From positions 185,723-249,722 of the forward strand of contig NZ_UETR01000008.1 of NCBI RefSeq assembly GCF_900491745.1: a stretch of DNA of 64,000 bases. Direction: 5' to 3'. Shown here in pieces: positions 8,214 through 17,637 of the stretch. The stretch's first letter is position 1, and the number at the start of each line of letters is the position of its first letter. The position numbers and the translations under genes are program-made. This DNA is from Amarolinea aalborgensis. GTDB lineage: Bacteria; Chloroflexota; Anaerolineae; SSC4; Amarolineaceae. The notes under the pieces were generated by a model. It was given only the letters and a program-made list of their open reading frames with translations. It searched no databases and was not told the DNA's origin.

Positions 8214-10987
8214 ATGACTTTAGTAACCTCTACCTGCTTTCGTCGGGCCATCGGCCTGCTGTTCGCTGTCGTTCTGTTGCCTCAATCTGTCATCGCTGCT
8301 GTTACCCCCCCCCGCTACCAGTAGATTATCATAACATAGTTCCGTCCTGGCTCCATGACTCCATTGTCGCAATTGCCTCCCAGCCGGCGACGCTTGTGCG
8401 TGATGGACTTGTGCGACCTCTCGCGAATGCCTTTCCCCCGTCTGAAGCGCTCACACAAGGCGAGATCGTGCCCGAACCTGCAGCAACCCGCGCTCCGGCG
8501 AAGCCGGATTCCTACGTCCTGATCGAGCACGAAACCTTCGAGTACGTTTGGCCTGATCCCGGCTGGAGCGTCACCGGCTGTGGCAATGCGTGCTGGGATG
8601 ATGACGATTACCGTCCCTACGCTGGTTCCTGGGCTGCCTGGCCCACGAATGAGGGAACGAATCGTTATGATCCAAGCCCTGGCAAAGACGATTATCTGTA
8701 CAATCAGGACACACGCATGATCTATGGCCCGTTTTCCTTGCTTGGCGCTACCCAAGGCGATGTGGACTTCCAGCTTTCGTATCAGATCGAGAACGGCTGG
8801 GATTACCTGGCCCTGGAAGTGTCGCCGGATGGCTGGGGGGCATGGACCGAGCTGCAGCGCTGGACGGGGACTAACCCCGAGTATCTGGGTTTTGGTTATC
8901 AAGATATTCATTTTGGCGATTACCTGGGAGATAGCACGGTCTGGCTCGCGTGGCACTTCCACAGCGATTCGAGTGTCGTCTATGACGGCCCCTGGGTGGA
9001 TGAGGTTCGCATCTGGCGTGTGATGCCCGACCCGACAGCGACTTCCACCGCCACCCATACCCCGATCCCACCTACTGCGACCTGGACGCCCACGTTCACG
9101 CGCACCCCCACGCGCACACCCATCCCCACCAACACCCCCACACCGACCAGAACGCCCACGCCGACGCCTGTGACGATCACGTTTTCAGGAGATGTCACCT
9201 ACCTGGATGGCGGCGTATCCTACCCTGTGCCCTATGTCGAAGTCTTCCTGAAGGATGCGGCTAACAACGGCATCCTGCGGACGGGGTGGGCCGACCCCAA
9301 CGGTCATTACGTCTTTCCTGCCGTGTCCCTCCAGCCTGGCGGCAATGTTTATGTACACGGCAAAGCCAGCAATGACCATCTGACCATCGGCACGGATCCC
9401 TTTGGATCGGTCTACTCGAAAGACGGACGTACGCAGGGGGTTACTGCAAACCCTCAACAGACGGTTCACCTGAAGATCGAAGATGATCTCAACACGCCCG
9501 AAGACGACACGGGTTCATGGATGATCATGCGTATGCTAGAGACGCACTGGGATCCTGGCTGTACGGGTGTGACAGTCTACTGGCCCAGTCTGATAAACCA
9601 ACCCTATGCCTACGGCTGCTCCATGTGGCTGCGTGGAGGCGATGAGCAAGATCAGCATGACCCAGATGTGATTCTGCACGAATATGCCCACACCAAGATG
9701 TGGGGCGACTTTGGCTATTGGCCGTGCGGTATCCCAATCCCCGGCCTTCCCCCATGCTACCGAGTACATGCATGGGGCGATGTCACGGATGTGCGGTTTG
9801 CCTGGTCCGAGGGCTGGCCGGATTTCTACCAAGCCATGGTGCAGAATGAAGGTAATTACCAGGATAGCACTGTCAATGGTATCTTTACCATTAACATAGA
9901 GACAGAGCCGCAAAACTGGGCAAACCGCGGCGCCAATGTCGAAGGGGCGGTAGCGGGGTTGCTGTGGGATCTGTTCGACCCGGTAAATAACGCTGAGAAT
10001 GACGATACCGAACTGACGGTCAATGAGATCAGGAATGGATACAGCGACCTGATTGCGACGGGCGCCTACAACCAGGGAACGCACGCCGACAATATCTACG
10101 AGGAATTCTGGCAGAACCTGCGCAATCGGGGCAAGACGTGCTCCCAGCTCTGGAACACATTCAACCGCTTCAACATCCGGACCGGCTGCGCGCCGACGCC
10201 AACGAACACGCCGACAATGGCGCCTACGGCCACGCCAACGGTTACTCGCACCTGGACATCCACACCGACGCGCACGCGCACACCAACCGCAACGCCCACG
10301 CCAACCCGCACGCCGACACCTGCGCCAACCAGTACACCAACGGCAACGGCGACGGCAACCCGCACGCCGACTGCGGCGCTAACGGCCACCCCGACGGCCA
10401 CGTCAGCGTGCGTGACGGGTGATTATGTGGTATCCGGGAAAGACCCGAGTATCAGCCAGGTGACCGGGGTGGCGGGTCGTATTTTGGTGCGCCAGAACGA
10501 CCAGATCATCACGGCGGGGAGTGAGTTGCAGCGGCTGCTGTGGCTGCGTCAGGACGACAGCAACTGGATGCAGCTGGGCTGGCGGCGCCTGAGTAACGGC
10601 AGTCCGCAGATCCTGGTGCAGTGGCAGGTGAACGGAGTGAGCAACAGCTACGTGGGCGCCACCCTGGCGGTGGGAACGACGCCGCGCTTCGAGATCGTGA
10701 AGGAGGGCAGTGTGTGGCATTACCGGGTAGACGGCGTGGATGTGGCCGGGCTGCCGGCGGCGGCCACCACGCTGAACCTGACGAATCTGCGCCCGCTGGC
10801 CCTGGGTCGCGCGCGCAACACGTGCGACCAGGCGGGGACGACGTTCCAGGAACTACAGTGGACCCAGGGAGCGTGGAGCAACTGGGGGGATGTGGTGCAG
10901 GAGATGGACAATCACCCCGGCTTCTACTTCTGCCGGGTGTCCGCCAACCAGTTCAAGGTCAATCCTGACGCCATTTCCTGCCCGTAG
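8214..10987 (+). CDS. Secreted zinc metallopeptidase (HExxH) with Thr-Pro linkers; frameshifted in a C run
   Basis: ATG 8214, with a strong AAGGAGG, encodes a clear signal peptide (RRAIGLLFAVVLLPQSVIAA). That frame stops at 8322-8324. The body of the protein continues one frame over from the nine-C run 8305-8313, with no start codon near its beginning; ten Cs would join them. Counting the joined product: a jelly-roll-like region precedes the first Thr-Pro linker (about 9020-9180), a fibronectin or carboxypeptidase-regulatory-like beta domain follows (about 9180-9480), then the peptidase core with HEYAH (codons 9677-9691) and SEGWPDFYQAM downstream, whose Glu may be the third zinc ligand. A second linker (10190-10410) and a C-terminal beta domain of unknown type end the protein. 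The metallopeptidase assignment is good, the exact family is not resolved. Confidence 0.75.
8305..8313 (+). other. Nine-cytosine homopolymer at a frameshift
   Basis: Nine consecutive C residues sit exactly between the signal-peptide reading frame and the mature-protein frame. One added base, or two fewer, restores a single reading frame. Either a sequencing or assembly length error, or a slippage (phase-variable) tract. Confidence 0.85.
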
Positions 10988-11132
10988 AGGTTGCGCATGC
11001 CCGTGCAGCAGGGGGAAGACAGCCGCATAACCGCACGGAGGTATGGCCGGTTGACAACGCAATCCCCGGAACGTGGGTGACTCAAAGACCTGAAAAGGGA
11101 CAAGGAAGCGACTTCGATGCAAGGAGGATCTC

Positions 11133-12068
11133 ATGAAAACGTGGTGGAAGAAGTACCTGCGGATCGTGCGGGTACGACATTGGATCACGGCCGCGGCCGT
11201 GGGGCTGTGTACGGTGCTGTTGCTGGCAGGATGTATGGCGGCCAGTTCACCACTGCGGGCATCGTTAGCGCTGGAGGGAAGACCCGCTCTGGGCGAACCT
11301 TTCGCGCTGCGGTTGGAACTGCGCACCTCTATGGCCTTCACCGATGTGGCGGTGAGCTTTGTGTTGCCGGCCGGCGTGGAACTGGTTAGCGCGCCAGAGG
11401 AGTGGCGGGTGGACATGGATCTGAACCAAACCTACGTTTTCACTGCCACGGCACGGGTATTGGAGAATGGGTACTACAAGATCGTTGGTTCTGGTCGTAA
11501 AGATACACCCTATGGTAGTTCCTTCCCCGGTTTTGATGCCCTGTACGTCCTGGTCGAGGGGGAAGATACATGGGTCAGCCATTACCCACCGCCCAATCAC
11601 TGGGAGTCACCAAGGCAAGAAGTTCCTGGAGCAACACCGCTCCAACCTGAGTTGATTCAGAACCGGCTGTATCTGTCGGGCACGCTGACCTTGAACCAAC
11701 CGGTGACGGCAGTTTACGAAGTGACGCCGTTGGTGGATTTGCAGCACGCATCGGTTGGCATGGCGACCTCAATCGGCGGCTTACGATCGAGCGAGCCGCA
11801 CGTGGAAGCGGGTGACGCTACCCTGACGGCCGCTCTCAAATTCTCCAGTTCTGGAGAGGGCATGTACTACTGGACTGGGCCCATGAAAAGCCAGCAGACC
11901 TATTCGTTCTATCTGACCCTAGAAGCCGCGGCTGGTGGACAAGGAGGTGTGCGAGCGGGCGTAATGGAAATCGGATCGGTTGACTCAGTATCACGTGAAA
12001 TCATCGAAACAGGCCAATCCCTGGCCCTCAGCCTGTATTCACCATCATTGGCGCGCTCAGCGAGGTAG
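11133..12068 (+). CDS. Predicted lipoprotein of unknown function
   Basis: 311 residues. After a basic start (MKTWWKKYLR) comes a hydrophobic helix ending in the lipobox LLLAGC with Cys34, so lipid anchoring outside the membrane is expected. The rest is beta-rich without a recognised catalytic motif. The segment FTDVAVSFVLPAGVELVSAP resembles the conserved repeat-type domains of bacterial surface proteins that start with a list of 'strong/weak' phrases, such as DUF11-like folds, but this is weak. The start is fixed by AAGGAGG eight bases upstream. It lies 145 bases after the metallopeptidase gene on the same strand and may be co-expressed with it. Confidence 0.75.
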   Translation: MKTWWKKYLRIVRVRHWITAAAVGLCTVLLLAGCMAASSPLRASLALEGRPALGEPFALRLELRTSMAFTDVAVSFVLPAGVELVSAPEEWRVDMDLNQTYVFTATARVLENGYYKIVGSGRKDTPYGSSFPGFDALYVLVEGEDTWVSHYPPPNHWESPRQEVPGATPLQPELIQNRLYLSGTLTLNQPVTAVYEVTPLVDLQHASVGMATSIGGLRSSEPHVEAGDATLTAALKFSSSGEGMYYWTGPMKSQQTYSFYLTLEAAAGGQGGVRAGVMEIGSVDSVSREIIETGQSLALSLYSPSLARSAR

Positions 12069-12288
12069 GTTGCAACCGGCGCCGATGGCTGCACCCGCTG
12101 CCTCCATGGCGAAGACATCGGCGACATCTACTGAACCGCTCACCTGGCGCCCCCGGTCAGACCACCCCAGGGAAACTCTGCATCCATGAACAGCGACCCC
12201 AGGCGCAGCGTTGAAATCACCCTGGGTCAAGACGTCAAGAAAGGTGGGAGCAAACTCCGGTCCCAACATCCCCAATCAAGCAGGCGGC

Positions 12289-13575
12289 TCAACGTTGCGC
12301 GATGTACGCACGGACAAAGGCCATGGCGCGGCGAAAAACGAGGTAGGTGGATTCGGTTGGGTTGTACGCGTCCAGGTAGTGGGTGGTGTCGTGATAGAGC
12401 AAGGTTTCGTGCGGCGCCTGCCGGGCCTCTAGCGCGGCGCTGAGCGCGGTGGTTTGGTTGTAGGGGATCACTTCGTCGCCGTAGGAGTGAATCATGAAGA
12501 TGGGCGGCAGGTGGTCGGCGTAGAAAATCGGGGAATAGCCAAAGAAGAAGGCCGGATCGCGATCAGGGCGGCCCAGCGCAGCGATGTAGGTGTCGTAGGG
12601 CGGTGGGATCTTCAACTCCGTGCTGTAGAGCGACTGGATGCCCAGAAAGGCATCGCTGACGCCGCCCACGCTGACGATGGCCGGCGCGGCCGGTAAATCA
12701 CGCAGGGCGCGGAAGAGCATCAACGAGCCGAAGCTGCCGGACATCAACAGCCAGCGGTTGGCATCCAGCGCGGCGCCCGGCGCCATCTCGGCGAAGCGCC
12801 CCGCCTGCCACGCCTGAAAAACCGCGCGAAAATCGCGCACATGCCCTTCGATGTCCAGACCGCGATCAGGATCCGGCCCCACGGTGATGACCGCGAAGCC
12901 CTCCTGCGCCATCGCCGCGGACACATTGCTCCAGTTGATGGCCGGGCTGGGGTAAATAATGAAGATCGTCGGCAGCGTTTGCGTGATCTGATCGGGCAGG
13001 TAGAACTGCCCGCCTTCGATCACCAGGCTGTCGAGGGTGAAGGTGAAGGGGATGCGCCGCGCGGTCAGCGGGTTGGGAAAATCGGACGCGGCCACGTACG
13101 TGGGGCCAACGGCCCACGCCGTCGGCTCGACGGGCGCCGGCCGGTAGACAGGCAGAATGAAGTCAACCCCTTTGCGTTCCTGCCCCACGCTGATCGTCAA
13201 GGGCGGGCCGTTCGTCTCGACAAAACCCCAGGCGCCGCTCATCGGCACGTAGCGTCCAGGCGGCACGCCGTCCACGCGATACGCGCCGGCCGCATCGCTG
13301 CGCGCCTGGTACACCTCGCCGCGCACCAAGGCGACCAGGGCGAATGCGCCGGCCAGCGGTTGCCCGTCCGCGGTGCGGATGGCGCCGGAAAAGCTGCCGC
13401 TGCGCGTCGGGTCATAGCTGGGCTGCCCGGTCAGCGACCACCACCAGGCGCGCACGCGGTATTCGACCACATTCAAGGCCGCTTGGCCGGTCGGTGTGCG
13501 CGAGGCCACCGTGAGGCCAACGGTCAACAGGAGGAGCAGGATCAAAACAATTCGGCCAAGACGGCGGCGTTTCAT
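12289..13575 (-). CDS. Membrane-anchored alpha/beta hydrolase with N-terminal regulatory-like beta domain
   Basis: 428 residues. An uncleaved or signal-like N-terminal helix (IVLILLLLLTVGLTVA) is followed by a carboxypeptidase-regulatory-like beta-sandwich at about 60-135 (SGAIRTADGQPLAGAFALVA, DAAGAYRVDGVPPGRY). The C-terminal half is an alpha/beta hydrolase of dienelactone-hydrolase/S9-like type, with the likely nucleophile Ser281 in MSGSFGSL, acid in HSYGDEVIP, and base in HDTTHYLD. Substrate unknown; esterase or peptidase are both possible. Its ATG overlaps the stop of the DNA methyltransferase gene by four bases. The overlap with a methyltransferase has no obvious functional meaning. Confidence 0.8.
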   Translation of the reverse strand: MKRRRLGRIVLILLLLLTVGLTVASRTPTGQAALNVVEYRVRAWWWSLTGQPSYDPTRSGSFSGAIRTADGQPLAGAFALVALVRGEVYQARSDAAGAYRVDGVPPGRYVPMSGAWGFVETNGPPLTISVGQERKGVDFILPVYRPAPVEPTAWAVGPTYVAASDFPNPLTARRIPFTFTLDSLVIEGGQFYLPDQITQTLPTIFIIYPSPAINWSNVSAAMAQEGFAVITVGPDPDRGLDIEGHVRDFRAVFQAWQAGRFAEMAPGAALDANRWLLMSGSFGSLMLFRALRDLPAAPAIVSVGGVSDAFLGIQSLYSTELKIPPPYDTYIAALGRPDRDPAFFFGYSPIFYADHLPPIFMIHSYGDEVIPYNQTTALSAALEARQAPHETLLYHDTTHYLDAYNPTESTYLVFRRAMAFVRAYIAQR

Positions 13576-14495
13576 GAAGAAACCAGCATCTTCTGACGAT
13601 AACCATCTCCAAGTTGAACGTCAACCGGCGGAAGGTTCCTGGAAGGGGCTTCTGGGTCGTAAACGGGCCGCTCCATAGGGCGGACGCGTAACTGACCCGC
13701 TTCGGCGAGCCGGATTCTCTCCCTCGCAATCTCCACGTACTTGGGCATGATCTCGGCGCCAATCGCCTTCCGCTGGTGGATCAAAGCCGCCAGCGCGGTC
13801 GTCCCCGCACCCATGAAGGGATCGAGCACCCAATCGCCCGGGTCGGTCATGGCAAGCACCAGGCGTTCGATCAGTTCGACCGGAAACTGGCATGGATGTT
13901 CCGTCTTCTCCACATGATTGGCTTTGACGTTCGGAATATCCCACACATCGCCGGGGTTCTTGCCCAGCGGATTGCCCGACAACTCGCCACGCTTGGGGCC
14001 TTTGAAGTATTTCTTCTGGGGATACTTCTGCGGCACGCGCACCGCATCGAGATTGAAGGTGTAGGCAGCCGACCGGGTGAACCACAAGATGACTTCATAG
14101 CGCCCGGAAAACCGGTGCGTGGCATGCAGCCCATGACCAACCTGCCAGATGATGCGATTGCGCATCTGCAAGCCGAGCGCTTCGAAGATCGGATAAAGCT
14201 TCACATCCAGTGGGATGATCTGGCCGTTGTCCACATAGTTGCCCACCTGCCAGCAAAGGCTCCCACGCGGGTGCAGCACGCGCACGCACTCGGCGATGAC
14301 GCGCCGCTGTTGGTCGAGATAGGTAGCGAGACTCAGGCGTCTTTCATACTCTTTGCCCAGGTTGTAGGGCGGCGAGGTGACGATCAGTTTGGCCAATCCA
14401 GCCGGCAGCTGCGGCAGGAGATCCAGGCAATCGCCGGGAAAGAGCACAAAATCGGCGTCGTCTTGAAAGGTTGGTGTTATCTTTACGGCGGCCAT
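13572..14495 (-). CDS. Site-specific DNA methyltransferase (N4-cytosine or N6-adenine, beta type)
   Basis: Has the beta-class order: catalytic motif TSPPYN near the N-terminus, target-recognition region in the middle, and the AdoMet-binding motif DPFMGAGTT near the C-terminus, followed by GAEIMPKYVEIARERI. SPPY at motif IV is most common in N4-cytosine enzymes, but some N6-adenine enzymes share it. No restriction endonuclease gene is next to it, so it looks like an orphan. The frame also has an ATG at 14525. The ATG at 14495 is preferred because a TATAAT at 14534-14539 (minus strand) would place transcription start almost on the upstream ATG. Four-base overlap with the hydrolase gene follows. 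Confidence 0.85.
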   Translation of the reverse strand: MAAVKITPTFQDDADFVLFPGDCLDLLPQLPAGLAKLIVTSPPYNLGKEYERRLSLATYLDQQRRVIAECVRVLHPRGSLCWQVGNYVDNGQIIPLDVKLYPIFEALGLQMRNRIIWQVGHGLHATHRFSGRYEVILWFTRSAAYTFNLDAVRVPQKYPQKKYFKGPKRGELSGNPLGKNPGDVWDIPNVKANHVEKTEHPCQFPVELIERLVLAMTDPGDWVLDPFMGAGTTALAALIHQRKAIGAEIMPKYVEIARERIRLAEAGQLRVRPMERPVYDPEAPSRNLPPVDVQLGDGYRQKMLVSS

Positions 14496-14602
14496 GCCAA
14501 ACCTGCTCTCGGAAAATGCGCTCACGTGGACAGATTATAGCATAGCCTGGTTGGGAACGCATCTTCGACTCCTCGGGTTTTCCTAATCCTTCGACGGATT
14601 CG

Positions 14603-14631
14603 TTGCCGGCTTTCTTGCTTCATGGTAAAAT
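14603..14631 (+). promoter_or_regulatory. Predicted sigma-70-type promoter of the BrnT/CopG pair
   Basis: TTGCCG (14603-14608), 17 bases, TAAAAT (14626-14631). Transcription would start near 14638, which is the ATG of the toxin gene, so the messenger may be leaderless. Prediction only. Confidence 0.5.
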
Positions 14632-14637
14632 GTGGGT

Positions 14638-14922
14638 ATGGTGATACACGAGATTATTTGGCCTGTTGACCGGATTGATCACATTGCGGCCCACGATGTT
14701 TCGCCACAGGAATTCGAGGACGTCTGCTTTGGCTACCCGTTGGTGCTTCGATCCAAAGCGCTGGGAGCTAACCCAGTGTATCATGTGCTTGGACAGACAA
14801 TAGAAGGACGCTATTTGTTCTGTGTCGTGATACTATTTCCTGATGGTAAGGGATTTCCTGTCACGGCGCGATCTATGACACCAAAGGAAGAAAGGCGATA
14901 TCGAGAATGGAAACAACGCTGA
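14638..14922 (+). CDS. BrnT-like toxin (DUF497 family)
   Basis: Small protein of 94 residues in the BrnT/DUF497 family, RelE-fold RNases of type II toxin-antitoxin systems. Visible family signs are IIWPVDRIDHIAAHDVSPQEF at the start, the strand RYLFCVVILFPDGKGFPVTAR and the closing RSMTPKEERRYREW. The frame could start at GTG 14632, but ATG 14638 coincides with the predicted transcription start. It overlaps the antitoxin gene by 16 bases. GC content is clearly lower than in the flanks, fitting a mobile module. Confidence 0.82.
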   Translation: MVIHEIIWPVDRIDHIAAHDVSPQEFEDVCFGYPLVLRSKALGANPVYHVLGQTIEGRYLFCVVILFPDGKGFPVTARSMTPKEERRYREWKQR

Positions 14923-15215
14923 AAACCAAATCCATTCCCCAGATAGATTCGATCGAAGAGCTGGCAAGGTTTTGGGATTCTCATGATGTAACTGATTTTG
15001 AAGATGCGTTGGAAGAGGTCGTGGAGCCTGTATTCGAGCGATTCGATACGAGCGTGGTCACCATAGACTTACCGGCGAAGGAGCTTGCAGCGATCAAACA
15101 GATCGCGAAGGAACGGCGTGTAGAACCTATCACGTTGGTTCGCGAGTGGATATTAGAGAAGCTGTACTACACTGAGTTAATGCGTAGAGCAGTCAAGGAG
15201 TTTCACGCGCAATAA
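14907..15215 (+). CDS. CopG/BrnA-type antitoxin
   Basis: 102 residues. The N-terminal part (IPQIDSIEELARFWDSHDVTDFED) matches CopG-type antitoxins paired with BrnT-like toxins. The C-terminal part VTIDLPAKELAAIKQIAKER and VREWILEKL is a ribbon-helix-helix DNA-binding domain, which would bind its own promoter when complexed with toxin. Start ATG 14907 lies inside the toxin gene, 16 bases before its stop. A long hairpin follows 46 bases after its end. Confidence 0.83.
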   Translation: METTLKTKSIPQIDSIEELARFWDSHDVTDFEDALEEVVEPVFERFDTSVVTIDLPAKELAAIKQIAKERRVEPITLVREWILEKLYYTELMRRAVKEFHAQ

Positions 15216-15261
15216 GAAAGCGCCTATCCCTCGGCAAAAAACAAGGGAGATAAGCAGTAGG

Positions 15262-15298
15262 CTACAAACCGGGTTTCTGTTAGAAGCCCGGTTTGTAG
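15262..15298. terminator. Long hairpin between convergent genes
   Basis: Stem of 17 base pairs with one G-T wobble and a three-base loop, starting CTACAAACCGGG and ending CCCGGTTTGTAG. It is not followed by a T run on either strand. Placed between convergent genes, so a bidirectional terminator is likely. It also resembles dispersed AACCGGGTTTCT palindromes. Confidence 0.6.
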
Positions 15299-15332
15299 TT
15301 CGTAAGATGGTCGGCCAGGCTGTGTGCGGCGC

Positions 15333-16622
15333 TTAGAGCGGCAGGGCATCCAAGAGCATCTCGCCCTGCTCAGGCGTGATCTTGCCCTGTTGAATCATCT
15401 GCAGCACCAGCAGGCGCTCCTGGCTGGCATTTCCATTGCCCGGCCGATCCGCCTGCGCCGCGGGCGTAACCGGCGACGGAGTGGGCGGTCTTGGTGGGGT
15501 TGGCGGCGTCGGCGGATGCATCGTCACGTTGACCTCTGGCCGGAATCCATGCCGGCGCTCCGCCTGCCGGGCAACCCGCTCCGCCTGCTGCTGCGCGCGT
15601 TCAGCCGCCCGCACATTCTTCTTGAGGCCGCTCCAATCAATGTCGGCCATGGCATCCTTGATCTGCCGGCCAATGCCTTCGAAATCGGCCGCGGCCAGGC
15701 TGCTGCGCACCTGATCGGCGATGGTTTGCCCCAGGCTGCTGAGCTGCGCGCCCAACTGGTTCAGGTTCTCGGTCAACTCGCTGGCGTTGAAGTCGTAGCT
15801 GGCGGCTGTCACGCGGTCACCCGCGGCTACCAGCACCTCGCTGCCGCCCTCCTGCGCTGGATTAGGCGCCTGGCGCCGGATTTCATCCCAGTCGGGCAGC
15901 GCGCTCCATGCGCCATGCCCTTCCAGGCGATGCAGCGTCACCAGCCCGTTCAACACCAGGGTCACGCTGTCCCAGGCGCGCACATGAATCTGCTGGCCGG
16001 GCATGGCCCGCCCGCGAATGACCGCGTCGCTGCCAACGGTATTCACGCGCAGGGCGCCGCCCACGTTGGTGGCGGCGAAGTCTTTCGTGATGCTGTCAAT
16101 CTCGACGTTGCCTTGAATGTTGGTCAGCGCCACATCGCCGCCTACACTCTTGACGGTCACACGACCGGCCTGGCTGACGGACAGGTCGTCGCCCACCGCG
16201 CCCAGAATCAATTCCTGCACGCTGCGGACGCTGGCATCATCATCCACCGCGGACACATCCAGGCGCTGCACCTCCTGCGCGGACAGGTCGCCCTGCACGC
16301 GCCCGATGGTAACCTGGCCGCAGTGCTTGATGCTCACATCATCGGGCGCGGCCTCGACATGCACCTGGCCCTGCAGGCTGCGCAGGCTCAGCTCGTCGCC
16401 CACCTGAGCAATCAATAGATCGAGGAGTGCAGGCGCCTCAACCTCGGCGTCGTCCATCAGACGCAGCACGACGCCCGCATCGGTGGTTTCCAGGATTGGC
16501 TCATCATCGCACGCCACGCTGAGATCGCGACGCTCGCTGCCGCGCACGATCAGTTCCTCTGCGGCGTAGATGGTCAACTGGCTGATTCCCTCTGGCAAAG
16601 CGAACTTGAAACGATCAGACAT
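15333..16622 (-). CDS. DUF4097-like protein with C-terminal SHOCT-like helix
   Basis: 429 residues without signal peptide. Residues about 1-230 are regular beta strands of the DUF4097/adhesin-like kind, with repeating V-x-x-V-x-G-D patterns (VGDDLSV, VGGDVALTNIQGNVEI), which suggests a beta-solenoid. A helical part and a Pro-rich stretch (PPTPPTPPRPPTP) follow. The last 30 residues (LQMIQQGKITPEQGEMLLDAL) form a SHOCT-like hairpin as in DUF2089 and LiaX/YvlB proteins. ATG 16622 is chosen because AAGGAG stands seven bases before it. It is co-oriented with the DUF2089 gene 47 bases upstream and probably co-regulated with it, perhaps in envelope stress response. That role is inferred from LiaX-like proteins only. 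Confidence 0.75.
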   Translation of the reverse strand: MSDRFKFALPEGISQLTIYAAEELIVRGSERRDLSVACDDEPILETTDAGVVLRLMDDAEVEAPALLDLLIAQVGDELSLRSLQGQVHVEAAPDDVSIKHCGQVTIGRVQGDLSAQEVQRLDVSAVDDDASVRSVQELILGAVGDDLSVSQAGRVTVKSVGGDVALTNIQGNVEIDSITKDFAATNVGGALRVNTVGSDAVIRGRAMPGQQIHVRAWDSVTLVLNGLVTLHRLEGHGAWSALPDWDEIRRQAPNPAQEGGSEVLVAAGDRVTAASYDFNASELTENLNQLGAQLSSLGQTIADQVRSSLAAADFEGIGRQIKDAMADIDWSGLKKNVRAAERAQQQAERVARQAERRHGFRPEVNVTMHPPTPPTPPRPPTPSPVTPAAQADRPGNGNASQERLLVLQMIQQGKITPEQGEMLLDALPL

Positions 16623-16669
16623 GTTGTTCTCCTTCAACTAAAGCATATTCATCATTTGGCAGCTACTTC

Positions 16670-17041
16670 TTATTGACTACGGTTGACTTGCAGCAGAGCC
16701 TCTTCGGCCGTGATTTCGCCGGCCGCCAGCCTGCGCAGGACTTCCTGGCGCTCGCTGCTCTGGGCAGTCCGCGGCGTGGGTTTGACCCCCAGCGCGGTCA
16801 CGATATCCAACAATTGGGCGCGGGCCGCCGGGTAGTTGAGCTTCAGCTCTTCGGCCACCCAGGTGATCTTGCCTTCATTGCGCAGAAACACCTCTACAAA
16901 ATGGAGCTGCTCTCGGCTCAGCTTTTCCAGGGCGCTGCGCTCGAAGCGGCCCTCGACGGCTGTGCCGCAGGTGGGACAGCTCAGCCGCGTCGTTTGCATT
17001 TCCCCGTCGCATACCGGACAGGCGTGTGGAGCACGGTACAT
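16670..17041 (-). CDS. DUF2089 family putative regulator
   Basis: 123 residues. An N-terminal zinc ribbon with two CxxC knuckles (CPVC, CPTC), a helix-turn-helix-like middle (LSREQLHFVEVFLRNEG, EELKLNYPAARAQLLDIV) and a C-terminal SHOCT-like hairpin (LRRLAAGEITAEEALLQV). This is the full DUF2089 layout, a family thought to be transcription regulators. AAAGGAG precedes the ATG. It is the first gene of a two-gene unit with the DUF4097-like gene, behind a near-consensus promoter. Confidence 0.87.
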   Translation of the reverse strand: MYRAPHACPVCDGEMQTTRLSCPTCGTAVEGRFERSALEKLSREQLHFVEVFLRNEGKITWVAEELKLNYPAARAQLLDIVTALGVKPTPRTAQSSERQEVLRRLAAGEITAEEALLQVNRSQ

Positions 17042-17109
17042 GCGAAACTCCTTTCATCACAATGTCGTTCGACCCAAGATATGTTTACGCTTCGTAACAA
17101 TCTGATTTT

Positions 17110-17138
17110 ATTTTATCTCAAACAGATTGATTTGTCAA
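17110..17138 (-). promoter_or_regulatory. Promoter of the DUF2089 unit
   Basis: On the minus strand TTGACA (17138-17133), 17 bases, TAAAAT (17115-17110), near-perfect sigma-70 type, in a strongly AT-rich stretch (17060-17200). Start about 17103, leader about 60 bases. AACAGATT direct repeats near 17120 and 17158 flank the -35 box and may be operator sites. Confidence 0.75.
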
Positions 17139-17354
17139 GATATATTTTGAAAATAATTAAACAGATTTGTGATTTGATAAATCTAATGTTTTTCAGCCAC
17201 CGCCAGGCTCGCCTGCGTGGACTTTGACTCTCAACTGAACCAGACAACCTCTGGCCGGTTCCCATGGCGAACCTGACCTGGTAAAACGGGAAATTCTGCG
17301 CTCGCCCTTGAGGCACTGATTTTCGTGAGTGATGTCGCTATCCTCATGGGATGA

Positions 17355-17530
17355 CGGCCTGTCCCGTAGGGGCACCTGACATTAGTCATGATCGCACCAT
17401 CCGCGTCCGTCCCGTAGGGACGGTTGAACTCGTCTCTCGCCGGGGTGCCCTCATTCAATCGTCCCTACGGGACGACGGGAATGAGGGCGCCGGTCTCAAG
17501 TCAGGACGTCCCTACGGGACGATTGCATTT
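17355..17530. repeat. Four copies of a CGTCCCGTAGGGACG palindrome-like element
   Basis: CGTCCCGTAGGGACG or a shortened form occurs near 17361 and 17408, and its reverse complement CGTCCCTACGGGACG near 17459 and 17505. Two copies in each orientation can fold with one another. They lie in a gene-free stretch. Confidence 0.8.
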
Positions 17531-17637
17531 CAATCCTGTGGAGGCGAAACGCGCTCTAGTCCCACGCCAAAGGCTCAGCGATTGCCCCCAAAGTGAAATG
17601 CACCCTATGAGATGCCAAGCCTCGCCGGGGCCGTCAG

